A stretch of 64,000 bases of DNA from Phoronis australis (Eukaryota > Phoronida > Phoronidae), in the NCBI GenBank assembly GCA_002633005.1, contig NMRA01000384.1:15992-79991 (forward strand). The letters run 5' to 3'. A program made the position numbers and the translations under genes. The notes below the pieces were generated by a model. That model was not told where the DNA came from, searched no databases, and saw nothing but the letters and a program-made list of their open reading frames with translations. Shown here one piece after another: positions 23,501-35,500 of the stretch; position 1 is the stretch's first letter, and each line of letters begins with the position of its first letter.

Positions 23501-26500
23501 ATGGTTGGGTAGATTCAGGAAAGTTCTAAAATGTGCTTGAATTGATGTAAAGTTCCAGAACAATGCATTAGGCTATAAATACACAAGCACAGGTTTGTGT
23601 TAGTCAGATCAAGTCAGTTCAAGAAGAGATCAAGTCAGAGAGATCAAGTCGGGAGATCAAGTCAGGTCAAGTCAGTTCAAGAAAGTTAATCAGGAGAATT
23701 ACAGTTGAGTTGCAGTGAAGAGAATCAGCAGTTACAGCGATAGTCAATAGAGAGCCAGGTATAGAGACAGCACAGCAGGTTATTGAATCAACGAGTGTAA
23801 CAGTTGCTGAACGTGTCTCAGAAGTTCATCACAAGTCAAGGCTTTGCAGCATTGGCTGGAGCATAAACGGATATTACGTCGGACGTTTTGTTTGAGTAGG
23901 CTTGTGAACGTACGGTCGGGATTAATAATGGATTAACTCGAACCAGTCTTCAGTCAATCGTCGTACCGAAAGCTATTAGCACCGGTCTGTAACAACCTGC
24001 GCCCACCCACACACGGGGAAAAACGTGACAATGTCCAATAACAGATGTCAACATTTTCAAATACTTGTTCACACCATAAATCTTGATAAAACAAGCAATA
24101 GCAGAATTGTTTTCAAAATCCAACCCTGCAAAAACACAACACTCCCGGAATTGTTTGAAAAACTTTTTAAAGCATATCAGAGTGCAAACCAACACCGGCA
24201 TTCAACTTAGAACCACATGTCTAGCAGTTTCACAGATACAAAACATACACCTTACAAAAACATCACCCTTTTTGTAGACTTTCAGGGGAAGGATGGGGCT
24301 TGGAAACAGCGTGTGGTTTGTATGCTCGCAAAAATGATGATAATTATGAACAGTCCCGAAAACGAAGAATCTACTGATTGCACACCAATAATGGTAGTCC
24401 ACTAATTGGAGTCTTGTAAATGTAGTCTACTAATTGCATTCTTCTAATTGTAGTCTACTAATTGAAGTCCACTAATTGGAGTCTACTAATTGAAGTCTAC
24501 TAATTGAAGTACACTGAAGTCCACTAATTGAAGTCCACTAATTGGAGTCCACTTCGAATTTTAACTTGATTGATGCAATTGTTTGTTTCTGGTTCTGACT
24601 TGGCCAAACTACCGCTATGAGAGACTTAGTTTTTTGTTTTCCCAAGGTTTACAAACAACAGAGCCGCAAGTGCTCAAAGTTGCACCAGTCCATACTCCGT
24701 GTCAGGTTAAATTAAATTTTCATCTGGTCAAAGTCTGTTGGATGATCGCTGGTCACTTATTAAGATTTCCAAAAAAGCAAGTTATGTCCTACCAAAGCTT
24801 AACATGTTTGAGAACTCCTCATACCAGAAACAAAAATCCCATTCTTTTTTCAAAAAGTGACATGTTGTTACTGATAAAACAACTAAAGGCCCGTTCACAC
24901 TAAGTGATTTGCCTGCAGTGCAACCGTTGAGCGATGACTCATTGCTAAGTTTGGACATGCCATCGCAGTTAGCAGACGTATCACTCGATCGTCAATGGTA
25001 GCTTAGCAATTTGTCTACGTGCAACGCAACTACAGCTCCATGCAGACAAATCGCTAAGAGCAGACAGGGCTTTAGAAATACTAGACTAACCTGCAGTGAC
25101 CCCCTTGTCTCCAGTAATATGGGCTACTGAAGGCTGAATTTTGTCTTCACTTTCATCTAATGGAACACCTTTATCCCCAGTGATGTATGCCTTGGAGGGT
25201 ATTATTGCATCTTCACTTGAATCCATTGGAAAACCCTTGTCCCCAGTGATCAAGCCCTTCGAAGGCGTTATTTCATCTTCATTTGCAGCCAATGGAACAC
25301 CTCTGTCACCAGTGATGAAGGCCTTCGAAGGCATTATTTCATCTTCACTAGCAGCCATTGGAACACCTTTGTCACCAGTGATGTGTGCCTTAGTAGGATC
25401 AATTGTTCCCTCATTTGAAGCCATAGGAACACCTCTATCCCCAGTAATGTATGCCGTAGATGGCTCTATTGTATCTTCAGCTGAAACTAGTGGAACACCT
25501 TTGTCACCTGTGATGTATGCTTTAGAAGGCTCTACAGTGTCTTCATTTGAAGCCATTGGAACTCCCTTATCTCCAGTGATGTACGCTTTAGAGGGCTCTA
25601 TCATGTCTTCATCTGAAGCCATTGGAACTCCCTTATCTCCAGTTATATATGCTTTAGAAGGCTCTATCGTGTCTTCATTTGAAGCCATTGGAACTCCCTT
25701 ATCTCCAGTGACGTATGCTTTAGAAGGCACTATTGTGTCTTCAGTGGAAGCTATTGGAACACCTTTGTCACCAGTGATGTATGCTTTAGACGGCTTTATT
25801 GTTTCTTCAGAGGAAGCTATTGGAACACCTTTGTCACCAGTGATATATGCCTTAGAAGGCTCTATTGTGTCTTCACTTGAAGCGATTGGAATACCTTTGT
25901 CACCAGTGATATATGCCTTAGAAGGCTCAATTACATCTTCCACTGAACCTATTGGAACACCTTTGTCGCCAGTAATATGAGCTTTTGAAGGCTCAATAGC
26001 ATTTTCTTTAACACCCACGCCATCTTCACTCTCATCATCATCTTCATCATCATCATGCTCTTCTAAATCTTCTTCTACTTCTTCTTCTTCTTCTTCTTCC
26101 TCTTCATCTTCTTCATCATCTACGTCATCCTTCCCCTTAGTAACTAGCTTCAAGGTAACCATCTGTAACAACCCAAAAACATAATCAACAGACAAAAACA
26201 AAGGATACGTTGATGAGAAGAACTGCACCATCAGAACAACTCCAACAAGAATGAAATCTGTGGCTGAACAAAAGTAATTACAGGTAAAAATTCATTTACT
26301 ACAAACTCGTTTGTTGTGGATGACTCAAATGCTTCCACCCTCATATAAGGGCCCTTTTCTACTTACTTTGCTTTAGTGAGATTTTGTTGTTTTCCAAAAA
26401 TAGTTGTGTGGATCTTAACACCAAATTTCTAATATTTAAGTCTTAAATAACTTTTCATGAAACAAGACGACTGATTCAGAAGTTAATGTCTCACAACAGC

Positions 26501-29500
26501 CACACAACTACATAACGTGCTAGTCCCAGTACTTTGAGGGTTGGTTTTCTTCACAGTCTTTCAGAAATTGATCAATAGCCTAAAATTAGTCTTAATTCAA
26601 ACCATCACAACTAACTCAGTCAACACATAACAACAACACTACAAAAATGTCATGCTATTTGACTGCAAGATGCCATGCAGCACAGGGTTGTTGCTTGAGC
26701 GGGTAAAACAATATCAAAATTTAATAGCTTTGGTTAGTTATTAGGAGGAACTGATACTTGTTGTGTGTCCAGTAACACAGGCACTAGAAAACACTTGTCA
26801 ACAACATTCACTTTTGCTAATTTGGACTAAAGAATCCGACTCTCAAATCCGATGAGTTGAGGTTATAAACATCGACATGCTCAGAATGACTTGTTCTAAA
26901 CCACAGTGAAACTGGATAGTGATGATTTGTAACAGAATATTACTTAAAATGAGATAATCCGTTAAACTCTCTAAAATTCACAAACTCAGGTTGTCAAACA
27001 CAATAGCCATTTTTGTTGAGACGAAACAGTTGTTTTGCCATGACTGGTTAACATCTCATCGAACAATCTATTAGAAGCCTGATGCAGACAACTTCCCATC
27101 TGTTATCAAACTGGGTTTAATGCCACCATTACCCTGATTGTTTTAAAAATTCTCAAATTCTGGACGGTCTCTGAGAATTTGAGCAATGAAAACTCACGCA
27201 AAAATAGTCTGTAATTTGAGACGAGGGCGAATTTGGAATCTCCAATTCAGACAATGTGTTTTCAACCTAGAGAGTGGGTAATTTTGCCATCTTTCCAGTG
27301 ATTCTAGAATTTGGCACTGTCAATATTGCCTATTTCTAGAATTTGGGACCAACTCCGACTTTGAGCAAAATATTTTTCACCAAACCCATTAAGCTTTACT
27401 GGAGAATTAATTTCCGGACTCAGAAAAAAACTAACAGCTAGTTATTAATTGAGGCCTTAATAGGCGTATGAAGGTGTCAAGCCACGTTACCCAGTCTTTC
27501 TTCTGATACTTCATGTGCAAGGGTAAGTAAATGTGTGGACTGCACTTAAGAGTAGGGTTCATTGAACTTGCACGTCAATTTCAAATGGTCTATTGTATGC
27601 AAATGGCNNNNNNNNNNNNNNNNNNNNNNNNNNNNNNNNNNNNNNNNNNNNNNNNNNNNNNNNNNNNNNNNNNNNNNNNNNNNNNNNNNNNNNNNNNNNN
27701 NNNNNNNNNNNNNNNNNNNNNNNNNNNNNNNNNNNNNNNNNNNNNNNNNNNNNNNNNNNNNNNNNNNNNNNNNNNNNNNNNNNNNNNNNNNNNNNNNNNN
27801 NNNNNNNNNNNNNNNNNNNNNNNNNNNNTTCATGAAAATCCGTTCAGGACTTTTGAAGATACAAAGGTAAGCGTAAAAAACTAAAATTTCCACTAGGGGG
27901 CACACCGGTTGTCGGATCCGTCCGAAAGTTCGCACATGCCGTCCCATTCATGAATGGAACATATGTGCCAAATTTCATGAACGTATGTCAAAGGGTTTTG
28001 GAGATAGAGCAGCGGACGCCGGACCCCAGACGCCGGACGGACGCCGCCCGGACGGACGGACGGACAGAGATGACGGCATAATGCGTCCACATATAAATAT
28101 GTGGGCGCATAAAAATGTCATGCTATTTGACTGCATGATGCCATGCAGCACAGGGTTGTTGCTTGAGCGGGTAAAACAATATCAAAATTTAATAGCTTTG
28201 GTTAGTTATTAGGAGGAGCTGATACTTGTGTGTCCAGTAACACAGGCACTAGAAAACACTTGTCAACAACATTCACTTTTGCTAATTTGGACTAAAGAAT
28301 CCGACTCTCAAATCCGATGAGTTGAGGTTATAAACATTGACATGCTCAGAATGACTTGTTCTAAACCACAGTGAAACTCGATAGTGATGATTTGTAACTG
28401 AATATTACTTAAAATGAGATAATCTGTTAAACTCTCTAAAATTCACAAACTCAGGTTGTCAAACACAATAGCCATTTTTGTTGAGACGAAACAGTTTTTT
28501 TGCCATGACTGGTTAACATCTCATCGAACAATCTATTAGAAGCCTGATGCAGATAATTTACCCTCTGTTGTCAAACTGGGTTTAATGCCACCATTACCCG
28601 GATTGTTTTAAAAATTCTCAAATTCTGGACAGTCTCTGAGAATTTGAGCAATGAAAACTCACGCAAAAATAGTCTGTAATTTGAGACAAGGGCGAATTTG
28701 GAATCTCAAATTCAGACAATGTGTTTTCAACCTAGAGAGTGGGCAATTTTGCCATCTTTCCAGTGATTCTAGAATTTGGCACTGTCAATATCGCCTATTT
28801 CTAGAATTTGGGACAAACTCCGACTTTGAGCAAAATATTTTTCACCTAACCCATTAAGCTTCACTGGAGAATTAATTTCCGGACTCAGAAAAAAACGAAC
28901 AGCTAGTTATTGATTGAGGCCTTAATAGGCGTATGAAGGTGTCAAGCCACGTTACCCAGCCTTTCTTCTGATACTTCATGTTCAAGGGTAAGTAAATGTG
29001 TGGACTGCACTTAAGAGTAGGGTTCATTGAACTTGCACGTCAATTTCAAATGGTCTATTGTATGCAAATGGCATTCATGATTTACAATTGAAAAATTCTA
29101 AGCCACAAGTACGTGGAATAGTTACCCCTCCCCCCATCCAAAAAGTGAGACCATACTTATTACGACAAGTGGTCTAACTCAAAAGTGTGTTCAGAGCGGT
29201 CCAATCAGTTATTGTTAATAGTCTGGAGGGTAATACAGTGTTATCCTCTGAATGTAGTGTAAAATTTGCTGGTACGTAACTACTCAAACAACAAGCCATA
29301 TTGCACACACCTCACTTACAGGGGACACGGATTTTGTGAACCAATATCACCCCCCTTACTCAGCAGACTACGAAACTGGATCTCAAAATCTGGGACCCCA
29401 TATTGAATACCATTATATCGCGTCACTTACAAACAGTCCCTGGGATTCTAGCAGAAAAAATGGGTTAGGTGTATATTAGAAAAAGGTAAAAGATTGGATA

Positions 29501-32500
29501 CGTGTCTTTGCCTCAGAATTGGAAAAAGATACCTAACATATCAATGTATAGTTTCATCATCACTAAATATATACCGAATTTAACTGTATGAAATATTACC
29601 TCAATACTAAAGAAGGACCCATGTCATTAATATCATTTAATATGTATCATAATACAATTAAGATTTCCAGACCAACGTTGCTGAAACGCCGACCGACATG
29701 AATACCCAAATCATGAAAACCATACCCATATATATTGATGATGCATGGGTACCTACACCAACAGTGAAGGACCCCGGAAAAGAGTGTCACTCAGTTAAAG
29801 GAAAGGGACAACCTCTCCCACGTGCACACTTAATACATTTAGATTACCTACAGCAGAGCCTATACCTGGTAAAAGAACATTGCACAATAAATACATTGTA
29901 GATGCATTTAGTTAGTTGAACTGGCAGATTTTAAAGACCCTTGTATACTAACTTAACTCCAGCATGAAAGAAGCATCGATGTAAACCATTCACATCACCT
30001 TCAGTAACATTGAAGTAAACAGTAGGTGACACAGTAGGTGTCGTCATCGAAGTAACCCTGATAGCAGTGGCCCCTACTGATAATTTCGGTGAGACCGAAA
30101 CATCGACGCTCCGCCAACAAATCCACCAGGGTTTACTGCAAAGTTAACTGGCGCTGTTAACCTTGATTCAGGACCAAAGTTAACTGTTCATAATGACCGT
30201 AACTCTCCACAACTATCGACACTAGTATGAAAGGGCCTTAAAACACTAGGTAAACAGCAATTTCAGCAAGATAAAAACTGCTATGGAGTGGGCAGGCACA
30301 ACCGACTCAGTTTAAAAAAAAAACAGACCACAACCAACCAAATGCTTTTTTGGCCTTGCCCGCCATTGTGTGTCATCACCCGTCATTTTTGCCGAATAAG
30401 CTGTCATGATGGAAAATGATGTTTTGTAAAAATACTGTTGGCGCGTTGTGATTTTTTTTAAAATCTTGATACAGAGAACAAAATGTTCAATACCTGGAGT
30501 TAACCCCAGAATGCTCTAGAAAGCATTATATTTGCTGGGTGCATAGTGTAAATCACAAGACAATTATTAGTAGATCATTACCAGCAATATTGAAACCGTG
30601 AACTGCGCATGCGCGAAAATCACTCAGTTAGCCCCCTTCAGGATACATGGGATTCGCAGAAAACACAGCGTGAGGGTCTTATTTGTGAATCAATCACATT
30701 TGCCGATAGCACATAACATAGATAAGTATTTTGTTAAAAACGTGGCCAAGTTTCATCAAAATTGGAAAAAAATTTATGTTTAACATGGTATGGTCAAAGT
30801 TTTGGCTTATTTTGTCGCTTCGATCAGTGGAATCGCCGCTAAAAACCCGAAAGTGCATGTGAGAAAACGATAATTTTCGACCAAGCCTTTCATGTGCGGT
30901 TAGTTGCCGATAGACCCAACAGATGTCAGTATAATCAAGATTGAAATGCAAGAGTTTGAAGAAAATTAGACAAAATTTTGTATTTAACATGGGGTCGCCG
31001 AAAATTGCCAATTTTGGCCTTTTGATATCAGTTTATCATCATAGACTACCATTAGTGGGTCTAGTTAATTCGAAGTTTTTGGTTAAATCACTGATAATAT
31101 CCACACCAGTATACTAATAAACGTTTTCTCTATATATAGTAGTTTGATTCCAAAGCAATAAGTAGTGCGTACAACAGAAATTGGCCCTTGACCGGCCCGG
31201 CCCATAGTAGTATGGGAGCTAAAATTCAGCGTAAAACTCACCTGAGATGTTTACGATCCACTTTAGGGAAAAAAAACCTCGTTGTACCTAACAATAATTT
31301 GTTTCCGAGTACTTCGGGCATGGTTTAAAATTGAAAGGGGCCAGTACAAGTTGAATTTATGAGAATTGTATCGTTGCATTGCGAACTGAAAACTAGTCGA
31401 TTGAGGTAGTGCGAGATCAGGCAACGAGTAAGGACAGCTTTGATTTGCTTACAAGTGGTGGCTCATGATATTGGCCAGACATCTGTAATAATATGTTTTG
31501 TCTTTCCTTTTTAACGGAATATATTTGAACTTTGGTAATTTTGGGCTACAAAATGTAGAACAACCTTTCTGGTGCTTCTCTCCAGTGAGACACACGGAGA
31601 GTGAAGCGCTAACTGGTTCATAAGCGATGACCTAGTTTACGCAGAGAACCTGGCGGATGACCTAGTTTACGAATTGCTGGTAATGTTCTGAATTCAAAAC
31701 GTCTTCGCCTATCCCCAGTTTGTCAACCCTTTACTGAAAACACAATGCACCTGATGATTACACACAGGAAGCACGATCACATACCTTAATGGTATTCAAC
31801 ATGGCAGTTAACACCTGCTGTCCCGTGTACGACTCGCTCGCCTGGAACTGAGCTCGCAACGTCTGGAACACGTTGTTCATGACCTTCTTTACCTATTAGC
31901 AGAAACAAAAACACTCAAACATAAAGTTGTAATAGAGAAAATAGAGAATGAATCACTTTCTAAGAGATAAATTTACTTGGTGATTCTCTAGTTTCCCAAT
32001 GCCATTGACAGACGATGAACAAATTTCTAGAATAATGCTATAAGCCGCAGATCATTGCCCATTGAAAAAATCTGTGATCGATTCAAATGTTTCCAAATAC
32101 AACTAACTTTAAGTCAAATGCTTGTTGCTTAGCGATTGTCTTGGCAATGGCCACAAATAAAGAATAGCAAACGCATGGGCATCGCAGCATTTTGGAATGA
32201 TGGTAGCTCACCGCCATGACAAAATAGGTCAACCATCTGCCACGGTCATAACTAGGTCAATCATCTGCCACCGTCATAACTAGGTCAATCATCTGCCACA
32301 GTCATAACTAGGTCAATCATGTGCCACGGTCATAACTAGGTCAATTATCTGCCACGGTCATAACTAGGTCAATCATCTGCCATGGACATAACTAAATGAG
32401 TACCTAAGTCATGTCTGCTTTACAACAATGCCTGCTTCAATCTACAGTATTGTGATTGTTAAAACTTTGGATTGACCAGGCTTAACATGAAACCTGCGGG

Positions 32501-35500
32501 ACTTTTCGTGTGAACTTCGAACCATTAGAAACTTGGCCCGTGCCACTGGTGCGTGTACTCAGTCAATAAATTTGTACACAGTACACAGTAGATGTAATCC
32601 TTTGATACCAGGATCACTGATTTAGTCTAGTACACCTGTGAGCCCAGACCCAATAGTCTCTGGTTCATCCATTAAGTCATAGATTTGTAAACCACAGAAT
32701 ATGAGCCTCACACTTAAAACTGCGGGAAAGACGTAGACTAGTGTAAAATTGAACATTATCCTATTGCAAGGTTTACCCACCTCAGCTTCGATAATGTCAG
32801 GGCTTACTTCGCCGCCACCAGATGGCACCTGTTCAACCCTTTCCACAGCCTCATCACGTTGCTCAATGAGTTCGCGTATCCTGGTCTCATATTTCTGCTT
32901 CATGGAACCAGCCTGAGTACGTAGACTATCATACTAAAATACAAAAACAATAGCTTGAGTATGTACTAAACAATCATACTGGATATAATCCAACAGCCTG
33001 GCTAGTCAACATCCNTCATAACTAGGTCAATAATCTGCCACGGTCATAACTAGGTCAATCATCTGTCATGGACATAACTAAATGAGTACCTAAGTCGTGT
33101 CTGCTTTACAACAATGCCTGCTTCAATCTACAGTATTGTGACTGTTACAACTTTGGATTGACCAGGCTTAACATGAGACATGCGGGACTTTTCGTGTGAA
33201 CTTCTAACCATTAGAAACTTGGCCCGTACCACTGGTGTGTGTACTTAGTCCATAGATTTGTACACAGTACACAGTAGATGTACTCCTTCGATACCAGGAA
33301 CACTGATTTAGTCTAGTACACCTGTGAGCCCAGACCCAATAGTCTCTGGCTCATCCATTAAGACATAGATTTGTAAACCACAGAATATGAGGCTCACACT
33401 TAAAACTGTGGGAAAGACGTAGACTAGTGTAAAATTGAACATTATCCTATTGCAAGGTTTACTCACCTCAGCTTCGATAACGTCAGGGCTTACTTCGCCG
33501 CCACCAGATGGCACCTGTTCAACCCTTTCCACAGCCTCATCACGTTGCTCAATGAGTTCGCGTATCCTGGTCTCATATTTCTGCTTCATGGAACCAGCCT
33601 GAGTACGTAGACTATCATACTAAAATACAAAAACAATAGCTTGAGTATGTACTAAACGATCATACTGGATATAATCCAACAGCCTGGCTAGTCAACATCC
33701 CGTGATATCACAAGTAACATGGTGTAGTGTTAAAAACATCACCGAAAGAAAACAACACGTCTTGTCAATTGCTTACGTAAAAACTGAAAATACAGGTTGG
33801 CTAAAACATGCTTTTTGGTATGAGTGGAGCAAAGCCACCATCACGAAAAATCAAAAATTGAAAGCAAGTCTCAAAATTGAATAAATACAAAGATTAGCAA
33901 GTCTTTTTCCCAAAAGATTCTCGAGACACATGCCATCCGATCACGCTGAACTAAACCCTTATGGTCTACTAAATACAAGATACAAGTTTTATGTACTAGG
34001 TCTAATATATAAAACAAGCCATATTACTCTATTTTTCAGACCAGCACAACAAGTAAACAACTAATACCGTACTGAGCATTAAATATGAGCTCAACAATTA
34101 CTTAAAATCATGACATGTAAAATCTAAAGGTAAAGTACATGGAATACAAAATAAATAAAGAGTAAAAGCAACATTACTTAAAAAAATTTAAAAAGCATAA
34201 AAAGTAACGTTTAAAGCAATGTTGAAACGCAAATTATAGACAATTTTACACGTCATCCACAAGTTCACTGTGATGTCAACGGAAGTTTACGACCTGAAAA
34301 CCATCCCACAATGCATTTGAAAATCGAGAACAAGGCCGTAGATGCACTGGTCCACACTCTACCTTATCCTTCCACAGTTTCATCTCAGAGAGTTCCTCTT
34401 CCAACTCCTTGATCTGTTGACTACTTCCACCTTGAGAACTCTTCATCTCGGAAATCTGAAACATGGCCACAGATCATTTAGGCATTATTTCAAAAGCATT
34501 TCAAAGGACGAACAAATAATTTAAGAATGCGATGGAAAAGTTTTTTTGTTGCTTTACGATATGACATTTAATGGCTAAATCACTTTAAAGCATAAAAGTC
34601 TGGTGCGTAACATTTGAAAATGTTTATACATGTGTGATATTTACTTTGTAAAACAATCTCTATGTGTACCGTTTTTTATTCCACAATGTCATTTTGACCC
34701 CCGCCACAAGAACAATGGAAAAGTCTGTCATCACTTCCTGCAAACACTGATGGAAATTTAGACTCGTAAGCTCATACTACAACTGGCCCAACGGTGGGTA
34801 TGGCCCCACAAGAATGGCTACAGCCACAGGAGGATGGTTATGGCCCACAAGGATAGGTATGATCCCACAAGGATGGGTATGGCCCCACAAGGATGGGTAT
34901 GGCCCCACAAGGATGGGTATGGCCCCAGAAGGATGAGTATGGTCCCACAACAATGGGTATGGTCCACAACGATGGGTATGGATTTTACCATGAACCCCTA
35001 CCTTGCCAGTTAGCTCCTGAACACGGGAAGATAGCTGGTCCTTCTCTTCCTGCAAATCACGAACGATTCGCTGGTGTTTCTCATCAGATGTCGCTAGTAG
35101 CCGGTCGCACTTTGACTTCCATTCCGCAGTCAGCTCTTCTTCAATTTTAGACACCTGAGAATTGAAGGAACAGCTGTGATGCACCTCGGTGGATTTACAG
35201 CATGAGATTGATTTTTCTGGTATTGTTTCCATGAACTGAAGTCTTTAAAATCAAAACCTCAGGAGTTAAGAGCACTTAAACATCACTTAAAGTACAAACC
35301 AAAGGTGTACTATGTTTCATCTATCAAAAACACCAAAATTGAACGCCACAAACACATATCCAAGTCAGACACAGACACATTACATTTATTTATAAACAAA
35401 ATTAATATTCATTAGTGCTTAAGACCTTGACATATGGGTGCAACTCAAAAATTTTTATTTAATATTAGGCAAAAGAATTATTTTTTATTCAAATAACACC

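Larger units (their letters stand above)
26163..31784. other. FKBP15 intron 26 with duplicated allelic segment
   Basis: No exon found. It contains the near-identical segments 26643-27607 and 28111-29072 on either side of a gap and an element end, plus a module repeated at about 201-base spacing near 30704 and 30905 (TTGCCGATAG). The remainder shows nothing recognisable. Confidence 0.5.
32330..33700. repeat. 685-base direct duplication across a single N
   Basis: 32330-33014 and 33016-33700 are the same segment with a few percent mismatches. The N at 33015 lies exactly at the join, and both copies carry the same 51-codon exon. Confidence 0.85.

Noticed and set aside
23284-23994. Alternative LTR borders TGTTA...TAACA
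   Set aside because: The flanking five bases (TGTTT and ACCTG) do not match, whereas the 23250-24030 borders have an exact ATGTC duplication.
25141-25980. 279-codon plus-strand frame opposite the FKBP15 repeats
   Set aside because: The 66-base unit is a multiple of three, so one antisense frame without a stop stays open through all copies. The minus strand has the correct splice sites and family match.
32220-32400. CRISPR-like array (also 34795-34981 and 44325-44468)
   Set aside because: Units are directly adjacent without unique spacers, and the host is eukaryotic; these are minisatellites.
34777-35001. Continuation of the exon 22 frame into [14 protein letters not shown] repeats
   Set aside because: This is read-through into the intronic 20-base minisatellite after a valid donor at 35001; human FKBP15 has no such segment.
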